A stretch of DNA of 64,000 bases from Photobacterium kishitanii (GCF_003026355.1 NZ_PYON01000003.1:310001-374000); one strand, 5' to 3'; shown: positions 1 through 10,491, counted from the first letter of the stretch. The notes: generated from the sequence alone by a model not told the origin. Program-made: numbers and translations.

Positions 1-273
1 AGTATAAACGACGCAATGATAATTAATTTTTGATGGCGATTTAGTGTTTTTTTCGCCCAAATAATATCATTGGTTATTGTTGCCCTTTATCAACAGGGCA
101 TGATAGCTCTGAGTTAATAGCGTCAGCTTGCTTACAGGCTGTTTTAATCGCATTACTAATTAGAGAAGACTACCAAACTTGACGCACTATATCACAGTAG
201 AGTGCCGGATTTAATAATTAGTCCTGAGGTCTACTATAGTTAACCACCGATTATGATGGTGTGCTATTTTAGT

Positions 274-1038
274 TTATTGCTCTAAAAATTGATTAATAAT
301 TCGATTTACTGTCTCTGGCTTCTCAGCATGGAGCCAATGACCAGTGTTAGCAACCACATGTGCTTTAGCGTTTGGAAATTGCGCCATAATCTCATTACGG
401 TGTAGTGGTTCAATATAATCAGATAGTTGACCTTTAATAAATAATGTTTTGCCTGCAAATGGTAGAGCTGCTGGCTGCCAGCCCATAATGGTGGCGTAGT
501 TAGCAATTAAGCCTTCGACATTAAATCGCCATTGGTAACCCGTGTCTGTTTTTGCTAATGATTTTAATAAAAACTGACGAACACCTGCATCTTCAACATA
601 TTTGGCTAAATATTGTTCAGCTTCACTACGCTTTGTTATTGGGTGACGGTTAACTTCACGTAAACCATTAAAAACATTTTGATGACGATGAGCGTGGTAT
701 GCTACTGGTGCCATGTCGATAACAATCAGGTGATTGATTCTCTGGGGCGCTAATGTCGATAATGTCATCGCAACTTTCCCTCCCATAGAGTGGCCAACAA
801 CATCAAATTGATTAATGGCTAAATGATCGAGGGTATCAAGAATATCTTGAGCAAGATCTGAATAGCTAAATTGATCGCTATGAGGGGATAAACCATGATT
901 GCGAAGATCGATACTGATCACTTGGTAATGTTGTTTTAATTCTCGGGCTAAAAGACCAAGATTATCTGCGCTGCCGAACAAACCATGGATCAAAACGATC
1001 GTTTTACCCTTGCCTTCAGCACGAAAATGAAGATTCAC
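274..1038 (-). CDS. ybfF: YbfF-type alpha/beta hydrolase (acyl-CoA/ester esterase)
   Basis: A 254-residue cytoplasmic alpha/beta hydrolase of the YbfF esterase family, expected to hydrolyse short acyl esters or acyl-CoA thioesters. The oxyanion-region motif HGLFG lies at residues 18-22, the nucleophile elbow GHSMGG puts the catalytic serine at 84, and the likely catalytic histidine is His234 in TGHWLH. There is no signal peptide. It is divergent from seqA-pgm, with under 110 bases between the starts; E. coli has the same ybfF/seqA/pgm neighbourhood, which supports the name. The true substrate cannot be read from the sequence. Confidence 0.92.
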   Translation of the reverse strand: MNLHFRAEGKGKTIVLIHGLFGSADNLGLLARELKQHYQVISIDLRNHGLSPHSDQFSYSDLAQDILDTLDHLAINQFDVVGHSMGGKVAMTLSTLAPQRINHLIVIDMAPVAYHAHRHQNVFNGLREVNRHPITKRSEAEQYLAKYVEDAGVRQFLLKSLAKTDTGYQWRFNVEGLIANYATIMGWQPAALPFAGKTLFIKGQLSDYIEPLHRNEIMAQFPNAKAHVVANTGHWLHAEKPETVNRIINQFLEQ

Positions 1039-1142
1039 TGGCTATTTTCTCTAATTAGGTGTGGTATTTACCATAGAGTATAACCTCGGATCAGGCTATA
1101 ATCGTACCCAGAATTTTAAACGGAATGATAATGAATAATACC

Positions 1143-1685
1143 ATGAAGACTATTGAGGTAGACGAAGAGCTATATCGTTATATCGCTAGCCAAACTCAAC
1201 ATATTGGTGAAAGCGCTTCTGATATTTTACGTCGCTTGCTTATGGTGCCAGAAGAACAATTGCAGCAAGCTGCTGTTGTGATGCCTGTTCGTCCTAAAGG
1301 CATTGTTGTGAGTCGAGATGCTGGTAATGAGCCAACCATGGATCGCGTTAAAGAAATGCGTACTGTGCTTATTTCAGATGAGTTCGCGGCGCAGGAGAAA
1401 GCAATTGGTCGTTTTATGATGATCTTATCTTCTCTTTACCGAATTGATTCCGATGGCTTTGCTGAAGCGGCAGCAATTAAAGGACGCACGCGTGTTTATT
1501 TTGCTCATGATGAAGAAACATTGCTCGCAAGCGGCAAAACAACTAAGCCAAAATCAATTCCCACAACACCATTTTGGGTGATCACTAATACTAATACTGA
1601 CCGAAAGCGTCAAATGATTGACCAATTAATGACGAAGATGGGCTTTAGTTCTGATATTATTGATAAAGTTTGTGGTGAAATATAA
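1143..1685 (+). CDS. seqA: SeqA, negative regulator of replication initiation
   Basis: SeqA binds hemimethylated GATC sites, sequesters oriC after initiation and organises newly replicated DNA. The N-terminal oligomerisation segment beginning MKTIEVDEELYRYIA is nearly identical to E. coli SeqA, and the C-terminal DNA-binding half is present (RGRTRVYFA-like segment IKGRTRVYFAHDEETL). The length is 180 residues, against 181 in E. coli. In-frame ATGs also occur at 1125 and 1131. I chose 1143 because the protein alignment begins there, although the purine stretch at 1121-1124 would equally suit 1131. The next gene, pgm, starts 30 bases after the stop, so the two are probably co-transcribed, as in enterobacteria. 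Confidence 0.95.
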   Translation: MKTIEVDEELYRYIASQTQHIGESASDILRRLLMVPEEQLQQAAVVMPVRPKGIVVSRDAGNEPTMDRVKEMRTVLISDEFAAQEKAIGRFMMILSSLYRIDSDGFAEAAAIKGRTRVYFAHDEETLLASGKTTKPKSIPTTPFWVITNTNTDRKRQMIDQLMTKMGFSSDIIDKVCGEI

Positions 1686-1715
1686 TCACTATTGAGTTTT
1701 TACAAGGATAAGACA

Positions 1716-3362
1716 ATGGCAATCCATCCTCGTGCGGGTCAACGCGCTCAGCAAGAAGATATGCATAATATTCCAGCACTTGTTGCTAATTATTTTCTAA
1801 TTGAGCCGAATATTACCGATCCGCTACAAAAAGTAGCATTTGGTACTTCTGGACATCGTGGTACTGCAGATAAAGGGACCTTTAACCAGCACCATATTTG
1901 GGCGATTGCTCAAGCGATTGCTGAAGTTCGTCTAGCTAATGGTTTAACTGGACCGCTATTTTTAGGTAAGGATACACATGCTTTATCTGAGCCTGCATTT
2001 ACTTCAACATTAGAAGTATTGGTGGCAAATAACGTTAAAGTTGTGGTTCAAGAAGGGTTAGGCTACACGCCAACGCCAGGCATTTCTCATGCAATTCTTT
2101 GCCACAATAAAGCACATGCTGATAAAGCTGATGGTATTGTCATTACTCCATCCCATAATCCACCACAAGATGGCGGTATTAAATATAATCCTGTTCACGG
2201 TGGCCCTGCTGAAAGTGAATTAACGACCGCTATTGAACAGCGCGCTAATGATATCATTGCCAATGGTATGGTTGACGTAAAACGAGTGCCAATTGCTGAC
2301 GCTTTTGCTTCTGAGCTTGTTGTTCAACAAGATCTAGTCGCGCCTTATGTTGCTGACTTAGTCAATGTTATTGATATTGAAGCGATTCAAAAAGCTAATT
2401 TAAAGCTAGGTGTTGATCCCCTTGGCGGTTCAGGTATTGAGTACTGGCGTCAGATTGCACAGCATTACGCACTAAACCTAACTTTAGTTGATGAATCTAT
2501 TGATCCATCATTCCGTTTCATGTCATTAGACAAAGACGGTGTAGTGCGTATGGACTGTTCTTCACCTTACGCAATGGCAGGTTTACTTGCTTATAAAGAT
2601 AATTACGATTTAGCTTTTGGTAATGACCCTGATTATGATCGTCACGGCATTGTAACGCCTGCTGGTTTGATGAATCCGAATCATTATCTTGCAGTGTGTA
2701 TTGATTATTTATTCCGTCACCGTAGTGGTTGGAGTGAGCAAGTTGCAGTTGGTAAAACATTAGTATCAAGTGCTTTGATTGACCGTGTTGTTGCGGCATT
2801 AGGTCGTGAACTTGTTGAAGTGCCAGTTGGTTTTAAATGGTTCGTTGATGGTTTATATAACGGTACATTAGGCTTTGGTGGCGAAGAGAGTGCTGGTGCT
2901 TCTTTCTTACGTCAAGATGGCACACCTTGGTCAACGGATAAAGATGGTATTTTGTTATGCTTATTGGCTGCGGAAATCACTGCTGTAACGGGTAAAAATC
3001 CACAACAATATTATAATGAATTGGCAGATAAATTCGGTAGTTCTGAATATTCACGTCTACAAGCTGTTGCAAATAAAGAACAAAAAGCAGTGTTAAGTAA
3101 GTTATCACCGGAAATGGTTGCGGCTGAAACATTGGCTGGTGAACCTATTCTAGCTCGCCTAACACATGCGCCAGGTAATGGTGCAGCGATTGGTGGTTTG
3201 AAAGTAACAACTGAAAATGGTTGGTTTGCTGCTCGCCCATCGGGTACTGAAGATATCTACAAAATTTATTGTGAAAGCTTCAAAGGTAAAGAGCATTTAG
3301 CCCTTATCGAAAAAGAAGCACAAGATATCGTTAGCAAAGTATTCAGTGATGCTGGCTTATAA
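1716..3362 (+). CDS. pgm: Phosphoglucomutase (alpha-D-glucose phosphate specific)
   Basis: Interconverts glucose 1-phosphate and glucose 6-phosphate, linking glycogen and UDP-glucose metabolism to glycolysis. The protein has 548 residues and aligns along its length with E. coli Pgm. The phosphoserine loop ITPSHNPP places the active serine at 146, the metal-binding loop is NDPDYDRHG, the sugar-binding loop is GGEESAG, and the phosphate-binding loop near the C-terminus is ARPSGTED. The longest frame opens 24 bases earlier. ATG 1716 is preferred because it is preceded by AAGGATAAG and matches the family start MAIHPRAGQ. It follows seqA and ends at a strong bidirectional terminator. Confidence 0.97.
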   Translation: MAIHPRAGQRAQQEDMHNIPALVANYFLIEPNITDPLQKVAFGTSGHRGTADKGTFNQHHIWAIAQAIAEVRLANGLTGPLFLGKDTHALSEPAFTSTLEVLVANNVKVVVQEGLGYTPTPGISHAILCHNKAHADKADGIVITPSHNPPQDGGIKYNPVHGGPAESELTTAIEQRANDIIANGMVDVKRVPIADAFASELVVQQDLVAPYVADLVNVIDIEAIQKANLKLGVDPLGGSGIEYWRQIAQHYALNLTLVDESIDPSFRFMSLDKDGVVRMDCSSPYAMAGLLAYKDNYDLAFGNDPDYDRHGIVTPAGLMNPNHYLAVCIDYLFRHRSGWSEQVAVGKTLVSSALIDRVVAALGRELVEVPVGFKWFVDGLYNGTLGFGGEESAGASFLRQDGTPWSTDKDGILLCLLAAEITAVTGKNPQQYYNELADKFGSSEYSRLQAVANKEQKAVLSKLSPEMVAAETLAGEPILARLTHAPGNGAAIGGLKVTTENGWFAARPSGTEDIYKIYCESFKGKEHLALIEKEAQDIVSKVFSDAGL

Positions 3363-3390
3363 TTCGATACTATAATTGACGCAAGATACT

Positions 3391-3444
3391 AAAAAACGCC
3401 CTAGTGATTTTCATTCTAATTGAAAGTGCATTAGGGCGTTTTTT
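3391..3444. terminator. Bidirectional terminator, pgm / DUF1853 gene
   Basis: The arms AAAAAACGCCCTA and TAGGGCGTTTTTT (3391-3403 and 3432-3444) are perfect complements with A and T tracts on the outside. The hairpin can therefore stop transcription of pgm from the left and of the convergent DUF1853 gene from the right. Confidence 0.9.
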
Positions 3445-4229
3445 TATAGCTGGTGATTATGACGTGGCCAATGATCTGGCACGATAAACCACACTTGATT
3501 AGCACTATCTACAGCTTGAATTGGCACTGTTACGTCTTTAATTTCGACTGTTGTTGTTAATTGAGAAAAAAGTGGTGGTGCAATCCATTGGCGTTTTTCT
3601 AGTATTTTTAGTGTTAATGTTGAAGCTTGTGAACAATAACACCAATGGCCTTTAAAACCGGTTGGATTAATAGTAATAGCCGAACCTGATTGTGTTTCTG
3701 GCCATGCATGAAATAAACGTCCCTGCATAATTAATCGGCGTTGAATCGGATAATGATAATTAAGCTGTTTAAAAGCAGGGTGATCGGTGAGTTGAAGTTG
3801 ATGATCGAGCATTCGATTGATTTTTTTATCTAAATTATCATTGGCATTCGGACCTGGCCATTGATGTTGAAAGTTTAAATAGAACTTAATCGCCACTTCC
3901 CAATGTTCGATTTCATCACTGCAATGGTTATGCACTAAAAAATCAATTGCCCCGACTGTTTGTTGTTGCCATTGTAATTGGATTTCTTCACCAATAAGAC
4001 TGTAATCAGGATGATGAATGATTAATTGCTGCCATAACCATTGATAATAAAAGCCTAAACGGGTGTTACCGTGATAACTTACATTGGTAGGAATAATCGC
4101 TCGTTTGGCAAATTGAAGTAGCCACTGGTTACTCATGCTGTAATTACATTCCGTTACAATATTAGGCATCATTAATAGCGCATGAAAATCAGCATTCGTT
4201 TGATGATAAACACCATGAACTTGTAACAT
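3444..4229 (-). CDS. DUF1853 family protein
   Basis: A 261-residue protein that I recognise as DUF1853, a family of unknown function. Typical family features are the early PNIVTEC segment, the middle stretch LGFYYQWLWQQLI, and the core GAIDFLVHN followed by HWEVAIKFYLNF. The D...E...K pattern there resembles the PD-(D/E)XK nuclease core (asserted by analogy; no activity is implied). There is no signal peptide or membrane segment. It is convergent with pgm across a shared terminator. The ribosome-binding site is weak, so the ATG at 4229 is only the best available start. Confidence 0.8.
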   Translation of the reverse strand: MLQVHGVYHQTNADFHALLMMPNIVTECNYSMSNQWLLQFAKRAIIPTNVSYHGNTRLGFYYQWLWQQLIIHHPDYSLIGEEIQLQWQQQTVGAIDFLVHNHCSDEIEHWEVAIKFYLNFQHQWPGPNANDNLDKKINRMLDHQLQLTDHPAFKQLNYHYPIQRRLIMQGRLFHAWPETQSGSAITINPTGFKGHWCYCSQASTLTLKILEKRQWIAPPLFSQLTTTVEIKDVTVPIQAVDSANQVWFIVPDHWPRHNHQL

Positions 4230-4355
4230 ATTGACACATCCCTCAAAGTAAACGTTTTCTTTTCTGTTTTCGATTAATCATTGACCGAGTTTTTGTAGTA
4301 TTCTTTCATTTATTGGATTAAAGTACCAGTCAGGTTTATTGAGCAGGAGTTAACA

Positions 4356-4559
4356 ATGTACACTCAGTTTTCAGTGGCGAATATTATTTCTCGTCGTGTC
4401 TATACGGTTTTATTAGGATTGGTGTGTTTACCTGTACTGCTTTTGATGCCTGTTAATAAACGTACACGATTAACAAGTTATATGTATCGTTGTTGGTCAC
4501 AAACAAGCACGAAGCCACTATGGTTGTCACGCCTTGATCATGGTACTCAACGTCGTTAG
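4356..4559 (+). CDS. ybfA: DUF2517 family small protein, YbfA-like
   Basis: A 67-residue protein similar to E. coli YbfA (DUF2517): a basic start with RRVYTVLLGLV, a short hydrophobic stretch at about 19-32, then the conserved pattern SYMYRCWSQTSTKPLW, which matches SYLHRVWSKTSDKPVW in YbfA. It is probably membrane-associated through the single hydrophobic segment. AGGAG lies six bases upstream of the ATG and a strong terminator follows, so it looks like a monocistronic gene. The function is unknown. Confidence 0.85.
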   Translation: MYTQFSVANIISRRVYTVLLGLVCLPVLLLMPVNKRTRLTSYMYRCWSQTSTKPLWLSRLDHGTQRR

Positions 4560-4593
4560 TTGACGTAGCAAATTAAGTATGACAATTGTTGTT

Positions 4594-4621
4594 AAAAAAG
4601 CTGCCAATGGCAGCTTTTTTT
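4594..4621 (+). terminator. Terminator after ybfA-like gene
   Basis: AAAAAAGCTGCC, a three-base loop AAT, then GGCAGCTTTTTTT: a textbook intrinsic terminator 35 bases past the stop. It would also work on the opposite strand. Confidence 0.9.
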
Positions 4622-4738
4622 GTACCTAGTATTATGCAATTGATTTTGTTGATTGAGATTGTCACTAAAGGCTGATATTTTTTGAACAAGAGGGTGTTGT
4701 TGAATCAATAACATGACGTTATTTTAAAAGGATAAGCG

Positions 4739-5497
4739 ATGAATAACCTTAAATTAGAATCTTTGTTAAATGATTTTTTATCACCACAGTTGATTAAAGA
4801 TTATTGTCCTAATGGGTTACAAGTAGAAGGTAAGGCAGAGATAACGAAAGTTATTACTGGTGTTACTGCTTGCCAAGCATTGATTGATCGTGCGGTTGCT
4901 GAAGGTGTTGATGCTATTTTAGTTCATCACGGTTTTTTCTGGAAAGGAGAGCCTGCTGAAATTAGAGGAATGAAATATCGTCGTATTAAGGCTTTGATTG
5001 AGAATGGTATTAACCTTTATGCTTATCATTTACCACTTGATGTTCACGCCCAAGTAGGTAATAACGTCCAGTTAGCACAACGTCTTGGGTTAGCAGTGAT
5101 TGGAGGATTAGAGTTAGGTAATCCGCGTTCGATTGCGATTTATGGTGAACTCGACACACCATTAACTGGCGAAGAATTTGCAGCACGAATTGCAATGGCA
5201 TTACAACGTGAGCCATTACATATTGGTGATAATGCGCCAGCCAAGATAAAAAAAGTCGGTTGGTGTACTGGTGGTGGCCAAGATTATATTGAACTTGCCG
5301 TTCAGCAAGGTTGCGATGCATTTATTTCAGGCGAAGTATCAGAACGTACAACCCATATTGCGCGTGAATTAGGCATTCATTATTTTGCTGCGGGGCATCA
5401 TGCAACAGAGCGTTATGGCGTTAAAGCATTAGGTGAGTGGTTAGCACAGGAACATGGTATTGCAGTTGAGTTTATTGATATCGATAATCCTGTATAA
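4739..5497 (+). CDS. ybgI: Nif3-like dinuclear metal centre protein YbgI
   Basis: A 252-residue member of the Nif3/YbgI family (called type 2 GTP cyclohydrolase I in some databases), a toroidal hexamer with a two-metal site in each subunit. Metal-ligand motifs are visible: VHHGFFWKGE near residue 65, YHLPLDVH near residue 98, and AGHHATERYG near the C-terminus. The block VGWCTGGGQDYIELA and the SGEVSERTTH segment match E. coli YbgI. The start follows AAAAGGATAAGCG. The gene is monocistronic, convergent with gltA across a shared terminator. The physiological reaction remains uncertain for the family. Confidence 0.9.
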   Translation: MNNLKLESLLNDFLSPQLIKDYCPNGLQVEGKAEITKVITGVTACQALIDRAVAEGVDAILVHHGFFWKGEPAEIRGMKYRRIKALIENGINLYAYHLPLDVHAQVGNNVQLAQRLGLAVIGGLELGNPRSIAIYGELDTPLTGEEFAARIAMALQREPLHIGDNAPAKIKKVGWCTGGGQDYIELAVQQGCDAFISGEVSERTTHIARELGIHYFAAGHHATERYGVKALGEWLAQEHGIAVEFIDIDNPV

Positions 5498-5524
5498 CAA
5501 ACCACAACGATTTATTCATATTGT

Positions 5525-5556
5525 AAAAAAGGTTGAGCTTTAGTCTCAACCTTTTA
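5525..5556. terminator. Bidirectional terminator, ybgI / gltA
   Basis: AAAAGGTTGAG and CTCAACCTTTT (5527-5537 and 5545-5555) form an 11-base stem with a seven-base loop, flanked by A and T runs. It serves both convergent genes. Confidence 0.88.
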
Positions 5557-5574
5557 TATTTTGTTCGAACCTAG

Positions 5575-6864
5575 TTATTCACGTTCATGGAGTGGCTTAA
5601 ACTCACGTTGTGAATAACCTGTATACAGTTGGCGTGGGCGGCCAATACGGTTGGTTGGATCACTGTGCATTTCGTTCCAATGCGCAATCCAGCCAATAAC
5701 ACGCGACATAGCAAAAATAACCGTAAACATTGATACTGGAATACCAATTGCTTTGAGAATAATACCTGAATAAAAATCAACATTCGGGTATAGCTTCTTA
5801 CTGATAAAATATTCATCTGACAGTGCAATTCGCTCAAGCTCCATTGCAACATCAAGCAATGGATCATCAATCTTTAGCTCTTCAAGTACTTCGTGACAAG
5901 CTTCGCGCATCACTGTTGCACGAGGATCGTAGTTTTTATATACCCGATGACCAAAGCCCATTAATCGGAATGGGTCATCTTTATCTTTGGCACGTTCAAT
6001 AAATTCTGGAATATTTTCTACACTACCAATTTCTTCAAGCATCTTAAGGCAAGCTTCATTAGCACCGCCATGCGCAGGCCCCCAAAGCGAAGCAATACCA
6101 GCTGCAATACAAGCAAATGGGTTAGCACCAGAAGAGCCAGCTAAACGTACAGTTGACGTTGATGCATTTTGCTCGTGATCGGCATGAAGAGTGAAAATTT
6201 TATCCATTGCACGTGAAACAACCGGGCTGACTTCATATTCTTCACATGGCGTTGCAAACATCATATGAAGGAAATTTTCAGCGTAGTCAAGGTCATTACG
6301 TGGATAGATAAAAGGTTGACCTGTAGTATATTTATGACACATCGCTGCCAAGGTTGGCATCTTCGATAGTAGTCTAAAAGCTGTTATTTCACGGTGAAGA
6401 TCATTATTGATATCTAATGAATCATGGTAAAACGCTGATAGTGCACCGACCACGCCACACATAATAGCCATTGGGTGAGCATCACGACGAAAGCCATGGA
6501 AGAAACTCGCAATTTGCTCATGCACCATAGTATGACGTGTAACCGTAGTGCGAAATTGTTCATATTCAGCACGTGTAGGTACTTCACCATAAAGCAGAAC
6601 ATAACAAACTTCTAAGTAATCAGCATTATTCGCTAATTGATCGATAGGAAAACCACGATGTAACAGAATTCCTTTATCGCCATCAATATACGTGATTTGA
6701 GATTCACATGAGGCTGTCGCTAGAAAACCTGGATCAAATGTAAAAAAACCGTTTGCGCCTAGTTTTCGCACATCGATTACATCTTGGCCCTCTGAGCCCT
6801 CGATAATCGGCAGTTCGATAGGTGCTTTCCCTTCTATATGAAGAGTAGCTTTCTTATCTGCCAT
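5575..6864 (-). CDS. gltA: Citrate synthase (type II)
   Basis: Condenses oxaloacetate and acetyl-CoA, the entry step of the citric acid cycle. The protein has 429 residues and matches the hexameric, NADH-inhibited type II enzymes of gammaproteobacteria, starting [12 protein letters not shown]. The catalytic residues are in place: His265 (GPAHGG), His306 (GFGHRVY) and Asp363 (VDFYSG). The open frame extends 75 bases further upstream. ATG 6864 was chosen because an AGGAG sits six bases before it and the alignment to E. coli GltA begins there. It is divergent from sdhCDAB, the classic arrangement in enterobacteria and vibrios. Confidence 0.98.
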   Translation of the reverse strand: MADKKATLHIEGKAPIELPIIEGSEGQDVIDVRKLGANGFFTFDPGFLATASCESQITYIDGDKGILLHRGFPIDQLANNADYLEVCYVLLYGEVPTRAEYEQFRTTVTRHTMVHEQIASFFHGFRRDAHPMAIMCGVVGALSAFYHDSLDINNDLHREITAFRLLSKMPTLAAMCHKYTTGQPFIYPRNDLDYAENFLHMMFATPCEEYEVSPVVSRAMDKIFTLHADHEQNASTSTVRLAGSSGANPFACIAAGIASLWGPAHGGANEACLKMLEEIGSVENIPEFIERAKDKDDPFRLMGFGHRVYKNYDPRATVMREACHEVLEELKIDDPLLDVAMELERIALSDEYFISKKLYPNVDFYSGIILKAIGIPVSMFTVIFAMSRVIGWIAHWNEMHSDPTNRIGRPRQLYTGYSQREFKPLHERE

Positions 6865-6910
6865 AACAATCTCCTTTGTTATTTGTAGAATCCTGAATCC
6901 GAAACGGATG

Positions 6911-6946
6911 TGTATTTGTTGTACCGCTGGATGAGTCAATTGTCAA
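6911..6946 (-). promoter_or_regulatory. Probable sigma-70 promoter of gltA
   Basis: On the minus strand, TTGACA (6946-6941) is followed by a 17-base spacer and TACAAC (6923-6918). Transcription would start near 6911, leaving a leader of about 47 bases before the gltA ATG. Confidence 0.55.
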
Positions 6947-7274
6947 TTTTTGTATTCATCATTGTGCGCTTGTTAATAACTTTTCTGTATTTGTATTTTT
7001 TTTGTGAACTGGGTGTTTAATATGGTGTAACTAAGTTTGTTTTTGAATGTTACGCTATGTATAGTGGATTTGACATTTGGTTATGATATAGCTGACATGT
7101 TGTTAATAAACTGCGTAAGGAATGCGGTTGAAAGACAAAGCGATTATATTGCTCAATACTTTGCTTTTAATGATAGCGTAGCATTTTTTAGCTGTTTCTT
7201 GATGGCTCACTATAGAAACAATCAAAGAGTTTAATAAAAAATAAAATGCTTCAACGAAGCTGAGTGAGCAAAAC
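6947..7274. promoter_or_regulatory. gltA-sdhC divergent control region
   Basis: This gene-free stretch sits between the gltA promoter and sdhC. A perfect TTGACA at 7070-7075 could be the sdh -35 element, but the hexamer 17 bases later (TGACAT) is weak. The nonamer TGTTAATAA occurs twice (6971-6979 and 7101-7109) and resembles half of an ArcA-P site; control of gltA and sdh by ArcA is well known in E. coli, but the sites here are only candidates. I see no convincing small gene in the region. Confidence 0.35.
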
Positions 7275-7655
7275 GTGAAAGTAAAGAAATCCAGACCAGT
7301 CAACCTTGACCTACAAACAATGCGCTTTCCTTTAACAGCGATAGCGTCAATTCTACATCGAGTATCGGGCGTGATTACGTTCGTTGCGATCGCCATTTTG
7401 TTATGGTTTTTAAACTTGTCATTGTCCTCCCCTGAAGGTTTCGCTACTGCTGCCAGTATTACGGATAGTTGGTTGGTGAAATTTGTCTTGTGGGGAATAT
7501 TAACAGCCCTGTTTTATCATATCGTATTAGGTCTTCGTCATTTACTGATGGATCTTGGGTATTTTGAAGAAATGGAAACGGGTCTTGCTAGTACAAAGGT
7601 GAGCTTTGTCATTGTGGCAATATTATCCGTATTTGCAGGAGTATTAGTATGGTAG
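7275..7655 (+). CDS. sdhC: Succinate dehydrogenase cytochrome b556 subunit
   Basis: A membrane anchor of respiratory complex II, carrying haem b together with SdhD and forming the ubiquinone site. It has 126 residues, three transmembrane segments and the signature RPVNLDLQT...ASILHRVSG. The haem ligand is His82 in [11 protein letters not shown], equivalent to E. coli His84. The start is GTG 7275; no ATG lies between it and the upstream in-frame stop at 7242. The ribosome-binding site is modest (GAGTGAGC). The 3' end overlaps the sdhD start by seven bases, indicating translational coupling. Confidence 0.96.
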   Translation: MKVKKSRPVNLDLQTMRFPLTAIASILHRVSGVITFVAIAILLWFLNLSLSSPEGFATAASITDSWLVKFVLWGILTALFYHIVLGLRHLLMDLGYFEEMETGLASTKVSFVIVAILSVFAGVLVW

Positions 7656-7996
7656 CCAATGTCTCTTCTGTTGGGCGTAATGGTGTGCATGATTTTATTT
7701 TAATTCGTGCGACAGCCATTATTCTGACCTTATACACCGTTTATTTAGTTGGTTTTTTTGCTTTTGGTCCTGAAATAACCTTTGCATCATGGCAGGACTT
7801 TTTTAGTCAACTAACGACTAAAGTTTTCACTCTGTTAGCCTTAGGTTCCATTTTAATTCATGCGTGGATTGGTTTATGGCAAGTGCTTACTGATTATATT
7901 AAACCCGCAGCATTAAGAGCTTGTTTTCAGTTTGTTGTTGTCGCGGTTCTATTTATTTACCTATTTTCAGGTTTCTTCATTGTGTGGGGTGTGTAG
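7649..7996 (+). CDS. sdhD: Succinate dehydrogenase membrane anchor subunit
   Basis: The second membrane anchor of complex II, with 115 residues and three transmembrane segments. Residues known from E. coli keep the same numbers: His71 (haem b ligand, in ILIHAWIG), and Asp82 and Tyr83 (quinone site, in LTDYIKP). The ATG lies inside the end of sdhC. The stop codon TAG shares its last base with the GTG start of sdhA, so the three reading frames are tightly coupled. Confidence 0.96.
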   Translation: MVANVSSVGRNGVHDFILIRATAIILTLYTVYLVGFFAFGPEITFASWQDFFSQLTTKVFTLLALGSILIHAWIGLWQVLTDYIKPAALRACFQFVVVAVLFIYLFSGFFIVWGV

Positions 7997-9762
7997 TGGG
8001 CATTGCAGTTCGTGAATTTGATGCTGTTGTTATCGGCGCTGGTGGTGCAGGAATGCGTGCTGCACTACAAATATCAGAACAAGGCTTAAAATGTGCCTTG
8101 TTATCAAAAGTGTTTCCGACGCGTTCTCATACGGTGTCTGCACAAGGAGGGATCACTGTTGCCTTAGGTAATTCTCACCCTGATAACTGGCAATGGCATA
8201 TGTATGATACTGTTAAAGGTTCTGATTATATTGGTGATCAGAATGCGATTGAGTACATGTGTGAAAATGGGCCTAAATCTGTGATTGAACTTGAAAAAAT
8301 GGGACTACCATTTTCTCGCTTTGATGACGGCACTATTTATCAACGTCCATTTGGCGGTCAATCAAAAGAGTTTGGTGGTGAGCAAGCTGCACGTACTGCT
8401 GCTGCAGCAGACCGGACTGGGCATGCATTGTTGCATACTCTCTATCAGCAGAATATTAAACATCAAACCACTATTTTTTCTGAGTGGTATGCACTTGATT
8501 TAGTTAAAAACCAAGACGGCGTTATTTTAGGCTGTACTGCTTTGTGCATGGAAACTGGCGAAGTTTGTTATTTCAAATCGAAAGCAACTATTTTAGCAAC
8601 GGGTGGCGCTGGTCGTATTTATGCATCGACTACTAATGCCCATATTAATACTGGTGATGGTGTTGGTATGGCATTACGAGCTGGTGTGCCAATGCAAGAT
8701 ATGGAAATGTGGCAATTTCATCCAACAGGTATTGCTGGCGCAGGGGTATTGGTCACCGAAGGTTGTCGTGGCGAAGGTGGTTACTTACTGAACAAAGATG
8801 GTGAGCGCTTTATGGAGCGTTATGCGCCAAATGCCAAAGATTTAGCCGGACGTGATGTGGTCGCTCGCTCAATGATGGTTGAAATTCGTGAAGGGCGAGG
8901 TTGTGATGGTCCATGGGGGCCACACTTGAAGTTAAAACTTGATCATTTAGGTAAAGACGTACTTGAATCGCGTTTACCGGGAATTTGTGAGCTTTCGCGC
9001 ACGTTTGCTCATATCGATCCTGTTAAAGAGCCGATTCCGGTGATCCCTACGTGTCACTACATGATGGGCGGCGTACCGACTCAAGTATCAGGCCAAGCAT
9101 TAAAACAAAATGCAGCAGGTATAGATGAAGAAGTTAAAGGTCTATTTGCTTGCGGTGAAATCGCCTCGGTATCTGTGCATGGCGCAAACCGCTTAGGGGG
9201 TAACTCGTTACTTGATTTGGTGGTGTTTGGTCGTGCAACAGGCTTACACCTTGGCGAAACCTTAGCGGCTCAAGTAGAAGCAACACCAGCAACTGAAGCC
9301 GATATTGAAGCTTCTCTTGCGCGTCTTAATCGTTGGAATAATACCCAAGAAGGTGAAGACCCCGTTCAAATTCGTAAAGATCTGCAAGCCTGCATGCAAA
9401 ATAACTTCTCGGTATTTAGAGAGGGTGAGGCAATGGCAGCAGGACTTGAAGAGCTTAAAGCGATTCGTGAACGTTTACAGCATGCTCGACTCGATGACAC
9501 TTCGACAGAGTTTAATACTCAGCGAATTGAATGTTTAGAATTAGATAACTTGATGGAAACGGCAATGGCAACGGCTATTGCTGCAAATTACCGCACAGAG
9601 AGCCGTGGAGCGCATGCTCGGTTTGATTTCCCTGAACGCGATGATGCTAATTGGTTATGTCATTCGATTTATAATCCTGAAACGGAAGCGATGACAAAAC
9701 GTGCTGTCAATATGACACCGATTCATCGTGAAGCATTTCCGCCTAAAGCGCGTGTTTATTAA
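7996..9762 (+). CDS. sdhA: Succinate dehydrogenase flavoprotein subunit
   Basis: The catalytic subunit of complex II, oxidising succinate to fumarate with covalently bound FAD. The protein has 588 residues, exactly the E. coli length. The dinucleotide-binding motif [12 protein letters not shown] is at 12-23, and the flavinylated histidine is His45 in [11 protein letters not shown]. Substrate-site motifs include [19 protein letters not shown] and [13 protein letters not shown]. The frame stays open back to 7921, but the real start is GTG 7996, where the alignment begins and which overlaps the sdhD stop. The extra upstream residues are simply sdhD read in another frame. Confidence 0.97.
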   Translation: MGIAVREFDAVVIGAGGAGMRAALQISEQGLKCALLSKVFPTRSHTVSAQGGITVALGNSHPDNWQWHMYDTVKGSDYIGDQNAIEYMCENGPKSVIELEKMGLPFSRFDDGTIYQRPFGGQSKEFGGEQAARTAAAADRTGHALLHTLYQQNIKHQTTIFSEWYALDLVKNQDGVILGCTALCMETGEVCYFKSKATILATGGAGRIYASTTNAHINTGDGVGMALRAGVPMQDMEMWQFHPTGIAGAGVLVTEGCRGEGGYLLNKDGERFMERYAPNAKDLAGRDVVARSMMVEIREGRGCDGPWGPHLKLKLDHLGKDVLESRLPGICELSRTFAHIDPVKEPIPVIPTCHYMMGGVPTQVSGQALKQNAAGIDEEVKGLFACGEIASVSVHGANRLGGNSLLDLVVFGRATGLHLGETLAAQVEATPATEADIEASLARLNRWNNTQEGEDPVQIRKDLQACMQNNFSVFREGEAMAAGLEELKAIRERLQHARLDDTSTEFNTQRIECLELDNLMETAMATAIAANYRTESRGAHARFDFPERDDANWLCHSIYNPETEAMTKRAVNMTPIHREAFPPKARVY

Positions 9763-9777
9763 CGGGAGACAACAGCG

Positions 9778-10491
9778 ATGAAACTGAATTTTTCAATTTA
9801 CCGTTATAACCCTGATGTTGATGATGCTCCGCACATGAAAGGCTACCAGCTTGATGTGCCTGATGGCTCAGATATGATGGTGTTAGATGCGCTAATTTTG
9901 CTTAAAGAACAAGATGCAAGTTTGTCTTTCCGTCGTTCTTGCCGTGAGGGGGTATGTGGCTCTGATGGTATTAACATGAACGGTAAAAATGGGTTAGCTT
10001 GTATTACACCGTTATCTGCGCTAATGAATAGCGATACCATAGTGATTCGTCCATTGCCTGGGTTGCCGGTGATTCGTGATTTGATCATTGATATGGAACA
10101 GTTTTATAGTAACTACGCTAAAGTAAAACCTTTTTTAATTGATGATGCGACGTTGCCGCCTGCAAGAGAAAATTTGCAAGCACCAGAAGATCGGGCTCAG
10201 TTAGATGGTTTATACGAATGTATTATGTGTGCCTGTTGTTCAACAGCATGCCCATCATTTTGGTGGAACCCAGATAAATTTATTGGCCCTGCTGGTTTAT
10301 TGGCGGCTTACCGATGGTTAATTGATAGCCGTGATACAGCAACCGATGAACGATTGTCTGATCTTGACGATGCATTTAGTGTTTTTCGTTGCCATGGCAT
10401 AATGAACTGTGTAAATGTTTGTCCTAAGGGATTAAATCCTACCAAAGCGATTGGACACATAAAATCTATGCTGCTTAAACGAGCAGTTTAA
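9778..10491 (+). CDS. sdhB: Succinate dehydrogenase iron-sulfur subunit
   Basis: Carries electrons from FAD to quinone through three clusters. It has 237 residues. The [2Fe-2S] site is formed by Cys55, Cys60, Asp63 and Cys75; the aspartate ligand is typical of the E. coli type. The [4Fe-4S] ligands are Cys148, Cys151, Cys154 and Cys215, and the [3Fe-4S] ligands are Cys158, Cys205 and Cys211. All ligands are present at a spacing identical to E. coli, shifted by one residue in the second half. It follows sdhA by 15 bases behind a GGGAG ribosome-binding site and is the last sdh gene before a 106-base gap to sucA. Confidence 0.97.
   Translation: MKLNFSIYRYNPDVDDAPHMKGYQLDVPDGSDMMVLDALILLKEQDASLSFRRSCREGVCGSDGINMNGKNGLACITPLSALMNSDTIVIRPLPGLPVIRDLIIDMEQFYSNYAKVKPFLIDDATLPPARENLQAPEDRAQLDGLYECIMCACCSTACPSFWWNPDKFIGPAGLLAAYRWLIDSRDTATDERLSDLDDAFSVFRCHGIMNCVNVCPKGLNPTKAIGHIKSMLLKRAV

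Noticed and set aside
1..273. Possible gene end or regulatory element at the left edge
   Set aside because: One frame is open for ten codons from the edge to a stop at 33, too short to judge. A six-base hairpin (TGCCCT/AGGGCA, 81-100) has no T tract.
7037..7234. 65-codon frame upstream of sdhC
   Set aside because: No ribosome-binding site, no family resemblance, and it lies in the gltA-sdh control region with an antisense frame of similar quality.
7921..7995. N-terminal extension of SdhA
   Set aside because: These codons are sdhD read in another frame; the SdhA family begins at the GTG overlapping the sdhD stop.
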